Of a DNA stretch of 64,000 nucleotides, positions 7,607 through 16,270 are shown piece by piece (the first letter of the stretch is position 1; the number at the start of each line of letters is the position of its first letter). The DNA comes from Aigarchaeota archaeon (GTDB lineage Archaea > Thermoproteota > Nitrososphaeria_A > Caldarchaeales > Calditenuaceae). The stretch is taken from assembly GCA_025059745.1 (NCBI GenBank), contig JANXDH010000004.1, forward strand, positions 332,618 through 396,617. Direction: 5' to 3'. Below the pieces are notes generated by a model. It was not told the DNA's origin. It worked only from the letters and a program-made list of their open reading frames with translations, and did no database searches. The position numbers and the translations under genes are program-made.

Positions 7607-8653
7607 ATGGGCGGGATGAGGAGCAAACTGACGACCCTTCGTTGGCGTAACGGCATCCTCTATCTGTTGGATCAGAGGTCCCTACCTTTGAGGAAGAAAT
7701 TCGTGAGGTGCAGGACTTACGCTGACGTCGCGAAGGCAATAAAGGAGATGACGGTGAGGGGCGCCCCGGCTATAGGGGTCGCGGCAGCATACGGGTTGGC
7801 ACTCGCAGCGAAGTCCTCGAGGAGGTACGGTAAAGCCAAGCAACTGGAGGTGGTGAGGAAGGCCGCTAGGGTCCTGGCGAGCACCAGGCCGACTGCAGTG
7901 AACCTGTTCTGGGGTATAGAGCGCGTCATGAAGAAGATAGAGGAGGCCGCGGGCGGTAACGAGTCTCTCTACAAGGTGGCGCTGAACGAGGCCAACAAGA
8001 TGTTCAACGAGGACATAGAGGCTAACAGGAGGCTTGGCCGGTACGGTGCGAGTCTGTTACCCGAGAGGTGCATCGTGATGACGTACTGCAATGCAGGAGC
8101 GCTAGCGACCGTCGGTTACGGGACCGCGCTCGGAGTGATAAGGGCAGCGGTCGAGGATAAGAAAAGAGTGACAGTGCTGGTCCCCGAGACGAGGCCGAAG
8201 CTGCAGGGATCCAGGTTGACGGCCTACGAGCTAGAGGTGGAGGGCATAGATTACCGGGTGATAACCGATAACATGGCCGCCTTCGTGATGAGCAAGGGGA
8301 TGGTGGACTACGTGATAGTGGGAGCGGATAGAGTATTGGCGCGCACCGGACACGCGATAAACAAAATCGGTACTCTGAACTTGGCCGTGTTGGCCAAGCA
8401 CTTCAACATTCCGTTCTACGTGGCCGCACCCCTGAGTAGCTTCGACTTCAAGAGCGACGTGGAGGAGGTGGTAATAGAAGAGAGGAGCGAGGAGGAGGTC
8501 CTCAGCGTGAACGGCAGGCCCATATCACCCAAGAACGCCAGAGCGCTCAACCCCGCGTTCGATATCACGCCCCCTGAACTCATCACGGCGGTCATAACGG
8601 AGTTCGGCATATACAGTCCTAAGGAGCTCATCTCCCTGTCGGAGAGGCAATGA
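7607..8653 (+). CDS. mtnA: S-methyl-5-thioribose-1-phosphate isomerase (MtnA/aIF2B-like)
   Basis: A 348-residue member of the eIF2B/MtnA family. MtnA converts 5-methylthioribose 1-phosphate to the ribulose form in methionine salvage. Key features are MTVRGAPAIGVAAAYG near residue 50, the catalytic cysteine in CNAGALATVGYGTALGV (Cys161) and the catalytic aspartate in VGADRV (about residue 243), followed by NKIGTLNLA. In archaea lacking the full salvage pathway the same family also acts on other 5'-phosphosugars, including ribose 1,5-bisphosphate, so the in vivo substrate is not certain. It follows the oxidoreductase by 10 nt and may share its transcript. ATG codons at 7607 and 7616 are both possible starts. 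Confidence 0.85.
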   Translation: MGGMRSKLTTLRWRNGILYLLDQRSLPLRKKFVRCRTYADVAKAIKEMTVRGAPAIGVAAAYGLALAAKSSRRYGKAKQLEVVRKAARVLASTRPTAVNLFWGIERVMKKIEEAAGGNESLYKVALNEANKMFNEDIEANRRLGRYGASLLPERCIVMTYCNAGALATVGYGTALGVIRAAVEDKKRVTVLVPETRPKLQGSRLTAYELEVEGIDYRVITDNMAAFVMSKGMVDYVIVGADRVLARTGHAINKIGTLNLAVLAKHFNIPFYVAAPLSSFDFKSDVEEVVIEERSEEEVLSVNGRPISPKNARALNPAFDITPPELITAVITEFGIYSPKELISLSERQ

Positions 8654-8660
8654 TAGACCT

Positions 8661-9899
8661 CTAGCCCGCGAGGGTTATGGCGTCGATGGGTAAGACCGAG
8701 GTTAGGCTGGGGACGCTGTTCAGCTGGAGTATGCACGTCTCGCTATTGGATACCACAACTTGACCTCTGACTCTCTCGAAGAGTCTACGGCCGCTCTCGA
8801 GGGAGACGCGCCTGTTGTCCCTGATCATCCCCCATAGACCGCCCATACCGCAGCACTCGGTTACGACCCCCATCACCTCGCACCCTGAAAACTCAAGAAT
8901 GCCCTCGATAAGCGCCGTGAGTCTAAGCCTCTGGGAGAAACAAGTAGAGTGTAGCAGGACACCATCGTAGTAGGCCTTTGTGCGGAGTCTGCCCTTCTCG
9001 ATCTGACTGGAGAGGTACTCGTGCACATCCACGACTCGTTCCGAGACCTCGATGGACTTTTGATTGCCCAACAACTTTGGGTACTCGTGCCTGAGCATCA
9101 GGGTGGCCGCGGGCGAAGTTGTTATAATGTACCGACCCTGTCTTACGTGGTTGTGGAGCGATTCGACGTTGAACCTCATGAACGCTTCCAACTCGTCCAG
9201 TAGGCCGAGCTCCAATAACACGATACCCGAGTCCCTCTGGGGTGGCATGACGTATGAGTCGCCGCAGCTCCTGAGTAAAGAGAGTAGCCTGAGTCCTATC
9301 GAGGGCCTGACGTACCTCACGAACGTGTCTGCGAAGTAAGCGAACCGCGCATCGGAGACCCTCAAGTCCCTCAGCCTCGAATCAAGGGTACCGCCCTCAG
9401 GCAGGGGGAGGGGTATGTCATCAGCTATCCCGAGCGTACAGGATAAAAGCGATCTAAACTTTTGATGAGCCATCAACTTCCTGGATAGCGGACTCATACG
9501 TGAGATGATGCGAGCGACCGTATGGTAGTTCGCTAGTGCCATCTCTGCGACCCTGATCTTACCCTTGCCCCTGATCGAGTAGTATGCGTGTCTGTACCGT
9601 TGCATGATACGCGGTATAGGTATGCCTGCCGGGCAAACGCTCTCGCACCTAGTGCAACCGAAGCACAGATCGATGAGTCCCTTGAATTTCTCTGTGAAGG
9701 GATCGGGCGAACCGATCGAGAGGACTGACTGGAGGAGGACCAGCCTCCCCCTACTGGTCCTAGAGGGGGGAAAGGCCGACTCTATGAGAGAGGTGGGACA
9801 GACGCTGTTACAGAAGCCGCACCTGATGCACCTCTCGACCTCCAGCGTCAAATCACCGAACAACTCCCTCAGGGTGACGTCCGCTCTCTCCCTACCCAA
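8661..9899 (-). CDS. Iron-sulfur oxidoreductase subunit with CCG domains (GlcF/GlpC/HdrD-like)
   Basis: This 412-residue protein has two N-terminal 4Fe-4S clusters, CIRCGFCNSVCPTSL and CFGCTRCESVCPAGI. A C-terminal cysteine-rich domain follows, with HSTCFSQ and TECCGMGGLWGM, the CCG pattern also found in heterodisulfide reductase HdrB/HdrD. It most resembles the Fe-S subunit of glycolate or glycerol-3-phosphate dehydrogenases, passing electrons from a flavoprotein to quinone or another carrier. No flavin subunit gene is adjacent. One of the usual two CCG repeats looks degenerate. Translation probably starts at TTG 9899. The gene converges on mtnA. Confidence 0.78.
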   Translation of the reverse strand: MGRERADVTLRELFGDLTLEVERCIRCGFCNSVCPTSLIESAFPPSRTSRGRLVLLQSVLSIGSPDPFTEKFKGLIDLCFGCTRCESVCPAGIPIPRIMQRYRHAYYSIRGKGKIRVAEMALANYHTVARIISRMSPLSRKLMAHQKFRSLLSCTLGIADDIPLPLPEGGTLDSRLRDLRVSDARFAYFADTFVRYVRPSIGLRLLSLLRSCGDSYVMPPQRDSGIVLLELGLLDELEAFMRFNVESLHNHVRQGRYIITTSPAATLMLRHEYPKLLGNQKSIEVSERVVDVHEYLSSQIEKGRLRTKAYYDGVLLHSTCFSQRLRLTALIEGILEFSGCEVMGVVTECCGMGGLWGMIRDNRRVSLESGRRLFERVRGQVVVSNSETCILQLNSVPSLTSVLPIDAITLAG

Positions 9900-9995
9900 G
9901 ACGCACCACCCGTACGATCGAACGCTCTGATAAAAGTCCTAAGCTCAACGTAGGCGACTCAGCCTTATGTAGTACGCGCTATATGGATTAGCCGG

Positions 9996-11399
9996 ATGGA
10001 TCTGAGAGAGCTGATAGGGACGATGAGGGAGCTCTCGCGACCGAGCGAAGACGAGTCGAGGCAGCTGATGGAACTGGCGAATTCCCTCGTCTCCTCGGTC
10101 AGGGAGATCTTCAGAGGCGTGATGGGATTCAGGGACGTGAGTTTGGAGGGGTCCGCGGCCCGGGGGACTTGGACAAGACAGAACCCAGAGGTGGACGTGT
10201 TCGTGCACTTCGATGCAGATCTACCAGTCGATATCCTAGAGGAGGTCGTGGTCAAAAGGGGCATAGAGGCCGTGACGAGGCTGGGCGGCACTTACAGGCT
10301 GAGGTACGCGGACCATCCGTACGTAGAGGGAATCTTCAGTAGGATGAAGGCGAACGTGGTGGGATGTTACGACGTACCTCCGGGTCACTGGAAGAGCCCC
10401 GTCGATAGGACACCATATCATACCAAGTACATAGTCTCCAAGATGACCGATGAGTTACGGGACGACGCGAGGGCTCTGAAGTTCCTGCTCTCAAAGATAG
10501 ACGCTTACGGTGCGGAGGTGAGGGTGAAGGGTTTCAGCGGCTACCTCGCCGAGCTACTGGTCATCGCGTTCAGAAGCCTCGAGAACCTGCTGAGAGAGGC
10601 GTCTAAATGGAAGTATCCTGTCTTCATCGATATCGAGAGTACTGTCGATTACAACGAGGCGATAACTAAGTTCCCGAGGGACCCTCTGATCGTGATAGAC
10701 CCAGTAGATCGAAACAGGAACGTCGCTTCTGCAGTATCTCTGACGAGGCTCTCGGAGTTCGTTCTATTCTCCAAGTTGTTGCTGAACAGACCGTCGTTGA
10801 AGTTCATAGATGGGAGGTGGGCGAGCCCAGACGAGAGGGGGCTGAGAGACGCCCTCAAAGGGAGGGAGACGCTAATGGTGAAGTTCAGATTGAACGGTCA
10901 GACGCCACCCGACGTCCTATGGGGAGAGCTATACCGGTCCTTGAAGGGCATAGTTAGGTCTCTCGAGGTCGAGGGGTTTTCCGTCTACAGGAGCTCCGTA
11001 TTCGTCCCGGACTCAGAGGCCTTCATCATGCTGGAGCTCGATTCGTTGACACTGCCTACCCTCTACAAGCAGATTGGCCCTCCAGTCTACATAAGTGACG
11101 TCGTGGCGTTCGTGGAGAAGCATAACAAAGACGATCGCACCGTCTCTGGCCCGTGGGTGGAGGGCGACCGCGTGTATTACCTTAAGAGGAGGGAGGAGAC
11201 CCGTGCAGACCAGGTACTACTGAGGAAGCTTCGTAAGAACGAAGTCTCGATCTCGCGAGAGTTATCGAGGAGCGTGATGAACGCAACAATATCGACTGAC
11301 CGCGAGGTGATAGTGAGGGAGCTACTCGGCGTCAGAGACGGAGATCGCTGGCTTCACGAGTTTCTGATCGGGAGGTACGTCAGAATGAGGGATGAGTGA
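9996..11399 (+). CDS. cca: tRNA CCA-adding enzyme, archaeal class I
   Basis: A 467-residue class I nucleotidyltransferase that adds or repairs the 3' CCA of tRNAs. The catalytic site is visible as GSAARGTWTRQNPEVDVFV, with the two metal-binding aspartates in the DVD pattern. The downstream part (PYHTKYIVSKM, DDARALKFLLSK, VKGFSGYLAELLVIAF) matches the central domain, and the body and tail domains follow. It is essential here because none of the three tRNAs in the window encodes CCA. The last 8 nt overlap the start of the kinase-like gene. Confidence 0.95.
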   Translation: MDLRELIGTMRELSRPSEDESRQLMELANSLVSSVREIFRGVMGFRDVSLEGSAARGTWTRQNPEVDVFVHFDADLPVDILEEVVVKRGIEAVTRLGGTYRLRYADHPYVEGIFSRMKANVVGCYDVPPGHWKSPVDRTPYHTKYIVSKMTDELRDDARALKFLLSKIDAYGAEVRVKGFSGYLAELLVIAFRSLENLLREASKWKYPVFIDIESTVDYNEAITKFPRDPLIVIDPVDRNRNVASAVSLTRLSEFVLFSKLLLNRPSLKFIDGRWASPDERGLRDALKGRETLMVKFRLNGQTPPDVLWGELYRSLKGIVRSLEVEGFSVYRSSVFVPDSEAFIMLELDSLTLPTLYKQIGPPVYISDVVAFVEKHNKDDRTVSGPWVEGDRVYYLKRREETRADQVLLRKLRKNEVSISRELSRSVMNATISTDREVIVRELLGVRDGDRWLHEFLIGRYVRMRDE

Positions 11400-12135
11400 A
11401 CGATGGGTCTCCCTCGAACGTCTCTGGACCTCAGAGTTACTGAGAGAATTAGCGTACCCCAGTAAGGACGTAAATTACGCCAGGGAGGTGCTCCGCGAGC
11501 TCGAGTCGTCTTCAATCATTGAGGTCTCGGTTTGCGATGAAGGGCTAACGGTCCTAGGTAAGGGTTACAGGAGCATAGTGGTGAGATGCAAGATGGACGA
11601 TGGGGTAGTCGCGGCTAAGATACTCCGAACGGACTCACCTCTCAGAGACGTCCTACATGAGGCATCGATGCAGAGGTACGCCAACGAACACGGTATCGGC
11701 CCCAAATTGTTCTCGTCTACGCCCCGCGTCATAGTGATGGAGGAAGTAACCGGGGTTGACCTCGGTCGGTGGCTCGTGGGGACCGGGAGAGATCGGGTGA
11801 AAGTGGCGCGTGACATCATATTAGAGCTTCTACGGATGGGCCGGTCATTGGACGAGATACGTCTGAGGCACGGGGAGTTGAGTAACGCTAAGAGACACGT
11901 CATCGTTAGCTATCGCGGACCGGTCATCATCGACTTCAGCGCCTCATCTCTTCACGAGAGACCTGCCAACCTCAACGCGCTTCTGAATTACCTCTTCTAC
12001 GGTGAGGTGAGAGACGTTGTGACGCAGACGATAGGTCTGAGGAGCCCCTCCCTCGGTCCCTTGAAGGCCTATAAGAGATATCACTCAGATCACTGGTATC
12101 GGAAGATCCTGGAGGAGTTGATTGCTGAGTGCTGA
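11392..12135 (+). CDS. Predicted small serine/threonine protein kinase (COG2112-type)
   Basis: A 247-residue protein with a minimal protein-kinase fold. The glycine-rich loop lies near LGKGYRSIVVRC, and the candidate ATP-binding lysine is in VVAAKILRTD. HEASMQRYANEHGIGPKLF resembles the C-helix region. The catalytic loop is RHGELSNAKRHVIV (a HxxLxxxN pattern with glutamate instead of aspartate), and IIDFSAS replaces DFG. This resembles archaeal lipopolysaccharide-kinase and Bud32-like small kinases. The gene overlaps the CCA enzyme, so it is co-transcribed and may act in RNA or translation quality control. The target is unknown, and the altered catalytic loop leaves activity open. Confidence 0.72.
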   Translation: MSERWVSLERLWTSELLRELAYPSKDVNYAREVLRELESSSIIEVSVCDEGLTVLGKGYRSIVVRCKMDDGVVAAKILRTDSPLRDVLHEASMQRYANEHGIGPKLFSSTPRVIVMEEVTGVDLGRWLVGTGRDRVKVARDIILELLRMGRSLDEIRLRHGELSNAKRHVIVSYRGPVIIDFSASSLHERPANLNALLNYLFYGEVRDVVTQTIGLRSPSLGPLKAYKRYHSDHWYRKILEELIAEC

Positions 12136-12199
12136 TCGGTAACCCCTCCAGAGCAGTCCTCTTACGTTTTTATCCTAGAGGACGAGGGAGTGAGTTGGC

Positions 12200-12619
12200 G
12201 TGCTGAAGATCCCGAAGACAGTCCTCGATGGGGTGATATCGAGCGTGGAAGCCTCCTATCCTGAGGAGGGTTGCGGCCTCCTCGTAGGTTTCATCGACAG
12301 AGGCGTCAGGGTCGTAACTACATCGATCGCTACTCGGAACACCTACTCAAAGTCTAGGCGCAACCGTTACGCAATCGACCCATTGGAGTACATGAGAGTG
12401 GAAGAGGCCGCAATCAAAGACGGACGCCAGGTCATCGGAGTCTTCCACAGTCACCCTGACTCACCTGCCGTGCCGAGCAGATATGACACAGAGTACGCCC
12501 TACCGCTCTTCACCTACCTCATAATCTCGGTGTGGAGGGGGAGGGCGGAGCAGGTGATGGCCTGGCAGTTGGACGAGGTGAGGGGCGAATTCTTTCAAGA
12601 GAGGATAGAGGTAACCTAA
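12200..12619 (+). CDS. JAMM/MPN+ metalloprotease, single-domain
   Basis: A 139-residue JAB1/MPN/Mov34 protease with an intact zinc site: Glu23 in EEGCGLLVG, His83 and His85 in HSHP, Ser93 and Asp96. Such archaeal enzymes cleave after the C-terminal Gly-Gly of ubiquitin-like or SAMP proteins (HvJAMM1-type); bacterial relatives process sulfur carriers. It is one of two JAMM proteases in the window and is less Rpn11-like than the one at 49581. Its GTG start is about 25-30 nt after a TATA-like TTTTTATCC element, suggesting a leaderless mRNA. The preferred modifier cannot be read from sequence. Confidence 0.85.
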   Translation: MLKIPKTVLDGVISSVEASYPEEGCGLLVGFIDRGVRVVTTSIATRNTYSKSRRNRYAIDPLEYMRVEEAAIKDGRQVIGVFHSHPDSPAVPSRYDTEYALPLFTYLIISVWRGRAEQVMAWQLDEVRGEFFQERIEVT

Positions 12620-13797
12620 GGAGGAACCCTAAGGACGTGAACCTCCTCGAAGTCTCTACTAAGCACTACTCCTCCCAACTTTATCAGGCTTATCGGCCCC
12701 CGATAGGGTGTGAAGACCCTCAGGAAGTTCTTGTCTGAACCCATGAATAGACCCAGCGACTCGAAGGCACCAGTTGGACCGTATAAGTAAGAGATGATTC
12801 CGATACCCAGACGCGAAGTATCGAGGCTCTGGACGCCGATCACACCGTTCATGATTATCCTCCCTGAACTCCTGAGTTCCTCAATAGCCCATCCGATGTA
12901 CTCCTCGTAAGTTAACTCACTGAAATGAGAGACCACTATCTCGACTGAGGACCAGTTTCTAGGTATGGACCTGAGCGAGCTACCGCTGAGGTATCTGGTA
13001 TAGTTCATCACGCGTAGGTCCCTCCTATCCTCCACTCTCCTCTTACTGATGGCTGTCGGCCTATCGAGGAGGTGAAGCTCGAAACCTAAGCGGTCTCCTA
13101 ACTCACTCAACGCGTCCATGAAACCGACATCGCCGAGGATCACTACGTCACTCGGCTTGAAGGTATCCACTATGGCGGTCTTGTGAAGGGCTGCTCCCTC
13201 GTCCATCACCCACCCATCAGAGTCAATTATCACCAGTCCTCGGGGTAATCCCTCTGCAACTGTCGAGGCCACCTTCAACGAACCTCTTACGTCGAGTTGA
13301 GATGAGGTATATCCGAAGGGATAGATGACGTTAGGCCTCAGATTATAGAGGTCGTAGACGGGTGTGCTGCTGAGTGCGACACCCATGGTCGTCGGCGGAC
13401 ACATCTCTGACTGGCCTGTGTCTAACTCCACCAAGATGACTCTTTTCGACCTCGAGAGTGCGTTGTTGTACAGATAGGTGGCCAATGAGGTCTTGCCCGA
13501 GTCCGTGCTGCCAAGTATGAGGACCCTACGATCCTCTTCAAGTGTTGATGCGAGATCTTTCCAGCCGTCCGGTATCGTGTCCCTATCAACTGTCGTTACC
13601 GTGCCCCCCTCTCCCACCTCTACCTCTAACTCCGAATCCGTTACAGCATGTATCGGGAGGATCCTCCACGGCCTCGCCACCACGTTGACGTTCCTCCGCA
13701 TGTGATAACCGAATATAGTGGCGTCTCCTTGGACCAACCTCACCCTGCACGGCCCACCCGCCAGAACGGTGTGGGACTGCGTGACAGATAACCTCAA
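12616..13797 (-). CDS. Clp1/Grc3-like polynucleotide 5'-hydroxyl kinase
   Basis: This 393-residue P-loop protein fits the CLP1/Grc3 family, which phosphorylates RNA 5'-OH ends. The Walker A motif GSTDSGKTS is at residues 96-104. It is followed by the family-typical VELDTGQSEMCPP and later by VIIDSDGWV and DVVILGD. A small N-terminal beta domain precedes the ATPase and a C-terminal domain follows, the usual archaeal layout. RNA with 5'-OH ends is made by EndA, which is also in this window. It lies directly downstream of an aldo/keto reductase on the same strand. The listed start is TTG; other starts nearby cannot be excluded. The stop overlaps the JAMM gene by 4 nt. Confidence 0.82.
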   Translation of the reverse strand: MRLSVTQSHTVLAGGPCRVRLVQGDATIFGYHMRRNVNVVARPWRILPIHAVTDSELEVEVGEGGTVTTVDRDTIPDGWKDLASTLEEDRRVLILGSTDSGKTSLATYLYNNALSRSKRVILVELDTGQSEMCPPTTMGVALSSTPVYDLYNLRPNVIYPFGYTSSQLDVRGSLKVASTVAEGLPRGLVIIDSDGWVMDEGAALHKTAIVDTFKPSDVVILGDVGFMDALSELGDRLGFELHLLDRPTAISKRRVEDRRDLRVMNYTRYLSGSSLRSIPRNWSSVEIVVSHFSELTYEEYIGWAIEELRSSGRIIMNGVIGVQSLDTSRLGIGIISYLYGPTGAFESLGLFMGSDKNFLRVFTPYRGPISLIKLGGVVLSRDFEEVHVLRVPP

Positions 13798-13820
13798 CCT
13801 CCCTGCTCACCACAGGCCTG

Positions 13821-14819
13821 TCAAATCCCCATAAGGTTCAACGGAATCCTGAGGAAGCTGACGAACTTATCTATCTTCACGGATCGGTAGGCGCGTTCTA
13901 TCTCCTCGAGCTCCGCCTCGGTCAGCACGACCTCAGCAGACCTCGCGTTCTCCTCGGCTTGCCTCGCGTTCTTCACCCCCGGTATCGCAACTATCTCCGG
14001 TGACCTTATCAGCCAACAGAGCGCTAAGTTGACTACGCTGACGCCTTTGCTCTCTGCAACTCGAGCTAGGACGTTCATGAGAGGCTCTAGCCTCCTCAGG
14101 TTACCCTTGTCGAAGAGCACGTTCACCCTCCTCACCAGGTCCTTGGGACGGTTGTTGGGGTTGTACTTCCCGGTCAGCATGCCCTGTGCCAGAGGACTGT
14201 AACTGATGATGGTTATCCTCTCCCTCTTCGCGTAGGGGATCAGGTCCTTCTCGGGACCGCGTTCGATCAGGTTGTACTTCACCTGATTCGAGACTATCTC
14301 TTCCCTTGAGAGGGCCTCCTGGGCCCTCACCATCATCCTGAGCGGGAAGTTGCTCACTCCGATATGCCTCACCTTCCCCTCCTTGACCAGCCTCTCCATT
14401 GCTCTCATGGTCTCCCTCATTGGTATGAAAGGATTCGGCCAGTGTATCTGGTAGAGGTCTATCACGTCAGTCTTCAACCTCCTGAGGCTACGCTCGCACG
14501 CTCTCAGGACCCTGCGATAGGTGAGGTTGGTGCCCCAGACCTTGGTGGCGATCACCACCTCATCCCTCATATCCTTTATAGCGTCTCCAACTATCTCCTC
14601 AGAGGTGCCATTGCCGTAGATCTCCGCGGTATCAATGAGGTTTACCCCCAACTCTATGGACCTCCTTACGGCCTCTATTGCGTCACCTCTCCCGTAACCT
14701 TTCCCCCATCCCCACAACTTAGTGCCGAACTGCCAGGTACCTACTCCTATGCTCGAGATCCTCGTACCGCTCTTGCCCAACTCTGTGTAGATCATCCCCA
14801 TCCCCCGCGTATATTCCAC
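13821..14819 (-). CDS. Aldo/keto reductase
   Basis: A 332-residue TIM-barrel NAD(P)H-dependent oxidoreductase. The catalytic residues are in place: NLIDTAEIYGNGTSEE supplies Asp and Tyr, ATKVWG the Lys, and QIHWPNP the His. The C-terminal cofactor-binding part reads VAIPGVKNARQAEENA. The substrate (aldehyde, sugar or keto compound) cannot be told. The annotated N-terminus has three possible methionines (MEYTRGMGMIYTELG). The family usually starts at MIYTELG, so the start may be the internal ATG. It is upstream of the Clp1-like gene with 23 nt between them. Confidence 0.88.
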   Translation of the reverse strand: MEYTRGMGMIYTELGKSGTRISSIGVGTWQFGTKLWGWGKGYGRGDAIEAVRRSIELGVNLIDTAEIYGNGTSEEIVGDAIKDMRDEVVIATKVWGTNLTYRRVLRACERSLRRLKTDVIDLYQIHWPNPFIPMRETMRAMERLVKEGKVRHIGVSNFPLRMMVRAQEALSREEIVSNQVKYNLIERGPEKDLIPYAKRERITIISYSPLAQGMLTGKYNPNNRPKDLVRRVNVLFDKGNLRRLEPLMNVLARVAESKGVSVVNLALCWLIRSPEIVAIPGVKNARQAEENARSAEVVLTEAELEEIERAYRSVKIDKFVSFLRIPLNLMGI

Positions 14820-14941
14820 AGCCTCAGATCAATATAATTTGAGCTCATACACCACGGATTTAGTTGACAAATCTCCGATGAGAATTTCTAATCTTTAAAT
14901 ACTTCAACCCACTTTTTAAACCTTGAGACGGGAGAAAGGAA

Positions 14942-15796
14942 ATGAGCGCGTCGTGCGAGGTGTACGCCCCTAGTGACCTCAAGACCGCTCTGCATCTGAA
15001 GTCCCGATATAGAGACGACCTTCACGTGGTAGCGGGCGGAACTCTCTCGGTCCGTCTGATGAGCGCGAACGCTATAGAAACCAAGAACCTGATGCTCTTG
15101 GAGAGACTGCCCCTCAGCTTCATAAGAGTAAGCGGGCGAAACGTCCAGATAGGTGCCATGACGAGACTGATCGACCTGATCGATAACAGGCTGCCTAAGG
15201 CCCTCGTACTCGCTGCGAGATCGGTCCGCGGCCTATCCATCAAGAGCATGGCTACCGTCGGCGGTAACGTCTTCTCCCCATCCCCTGGGTGTGACGTAGC
15301 GACGGCCCTCATGGCGTTGGACGCGCACCTTACCCTGCAGAGCATGAATCGCAAGCGTTCCGTACCCTTGGAGAAATTTTACAGAGGTCCGCTAAAGTAT
15401 AGCATCAGAAGTAATGAGTTGGTGGCCATGATAACCGTGCGGAACCCGCCACAATACTCGACCTTCACCAAGCTGACACCCCTCCCGAACAGCGGCCCGA
15501 CTATTGCTAGCGTAGCGATCGCACTGGACGTAAACAAGCGCGAGATCGTAAGGAGGGCCTCAGTCGCTGTAGGTGGAATAACCACTCACCCCTACCGAGC
15601 AAAATATGTAGAGAGATTCATGCTGAACAAAAAGTTATCGAACATCACGTTGGATCAAGTAGAGCAGGGGCTCGTGCCGAAAGGACTGACGATCATTAAG
15701 GACGCGAACGCAAGCAGCGAGTACCGGGAGCGAATGGTGCCAGTTCTCTTTATGCGCGCCCTCAATTCGTTGGTTAAGGAGGTGAGTCGGAGATGA
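14942..15796 (+). CDS. Molybdenum hydroxylase, FAD-binding medium subunit (CoxM/CutM-like)
   Basis: A 284-residue FAD subunit of a xanthine-oxidase-family enzyme. Both FAD pyrophosphate-binding motifs are present: VVAGGTLS near residue 32 and MATVGGNVFSPSPGCDVATAL near residue 105. The C-terminal domain (PTIASVAIALD, VGGITTHPYRA) is typical of CoxM/CutM. It passes electrons from the Fe-S subunit to the acceptor. First of a four-gene operon (FAD, 2Fe-2S, Mo-N, Mo-C). Its stop overlaps the next start (ATGA). A TATA-like TTTTTAAACC box lies about 25 nt upstream of the ATG, and GGGAGAAAGG precedes it as a possible ribosome site. Confidence 0.9.
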   Translation: MSASCEVYAPSDLKTALHLKSRYRDDLHVVAGGTLSVRLMSANAIETKNLMLLERLPLSFIRVSGRNVQIGAMTRLIDLIDNRLPKALVLAARSVRGLSIKSMATVGGNVFSPSPGCDVATALMALDAHLTLQSMNRKRSVPLEKFYRGPLKYSIRSNELVAMITVRNPPQYSTFTKLTPLPNSGPTIASVAIALDVNKREIVRRASVAVGGITTHPYRAKYVERFMLNKKLSNITLDQVEQGLVPKGLTIIKDANASSEYRERMVPVLFMRALNSLVKEVSRR

Positions 15797-16269
15797 GCTC
15801 CTCGAAAGTCAATATCATCAGGTTCGTTCTGAACGATGAGCCCGTAGAGGTATTGGTGCCTCCGACTGAGATCCTATTGAACACCCTGAGGGAGAGGGTA
15901 AACGTCAAGTCGATAAGATACGGATGTGGTGAAGGGAGCTGCGGTGCGTGCACCGTGCTAGTAGACGGTAAGCCAAGGCTCTCATGTCTGACCCTGACGA
16001 TATCCGTAGACGGAAGAGATGTGACGACTGTTGAGGGACTCTCCAAGGACGGAGAGCTGCACCCCATTCAGAAGGCGTTCATCGAGCACAACGCCGCCCA
16101 GTGTGGCTACTGTACTCCAGGCTTCATACTCCTCTTGAAAGCTCTCTTGGACAGGAACCCGAACCCGTCTCGAGATGAGGTGATCGATTCTCTGTCAAGT
16201 AACCTCTGCAGGTGCACCGGTTACAAGAACATCCTCGAGGCAGCCATGAGCGTAGTCAGGAGGAGGTGA
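15793..16269 (+). CDS. Molybdenum hydroxylase, 2Fe-2S small subunit (CoxS/CutS-like)
   Basis: The 158-residue product has the two Fe-S domains of this subunit class. The N-terminal plant-type ferredoxin cluster has cysteines in YGCGEGSCGACTVLVDGKPRLSC. The C-terminal four-helix domain holds the second cluster in QCGYCTPGF and NLCRCTGY. It carries electrons from the molybdenum centre to the FAD subunit. The ATG overlaps the stop of the FAD subunit gene, and the Mo subunit gene starts one base after its stop. This tight packing supports one complex. Confidence 0.95.
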   Translation: MSSSKVNIIRFVLNDEPVEVLVPPTEILLNTLRERVNVKSIRYGCGEGSCGACTVLVDGKPRLSCLTLTISVDGRDVTTVEGLSKDGELHPIQKAFIEHNAAQCGYCTPGFILLLKALLDRNPNPSRDEVIDSLSSNLCRCTGYKNILEAAMSVVRRR

Positions 16270-16270
16270 G

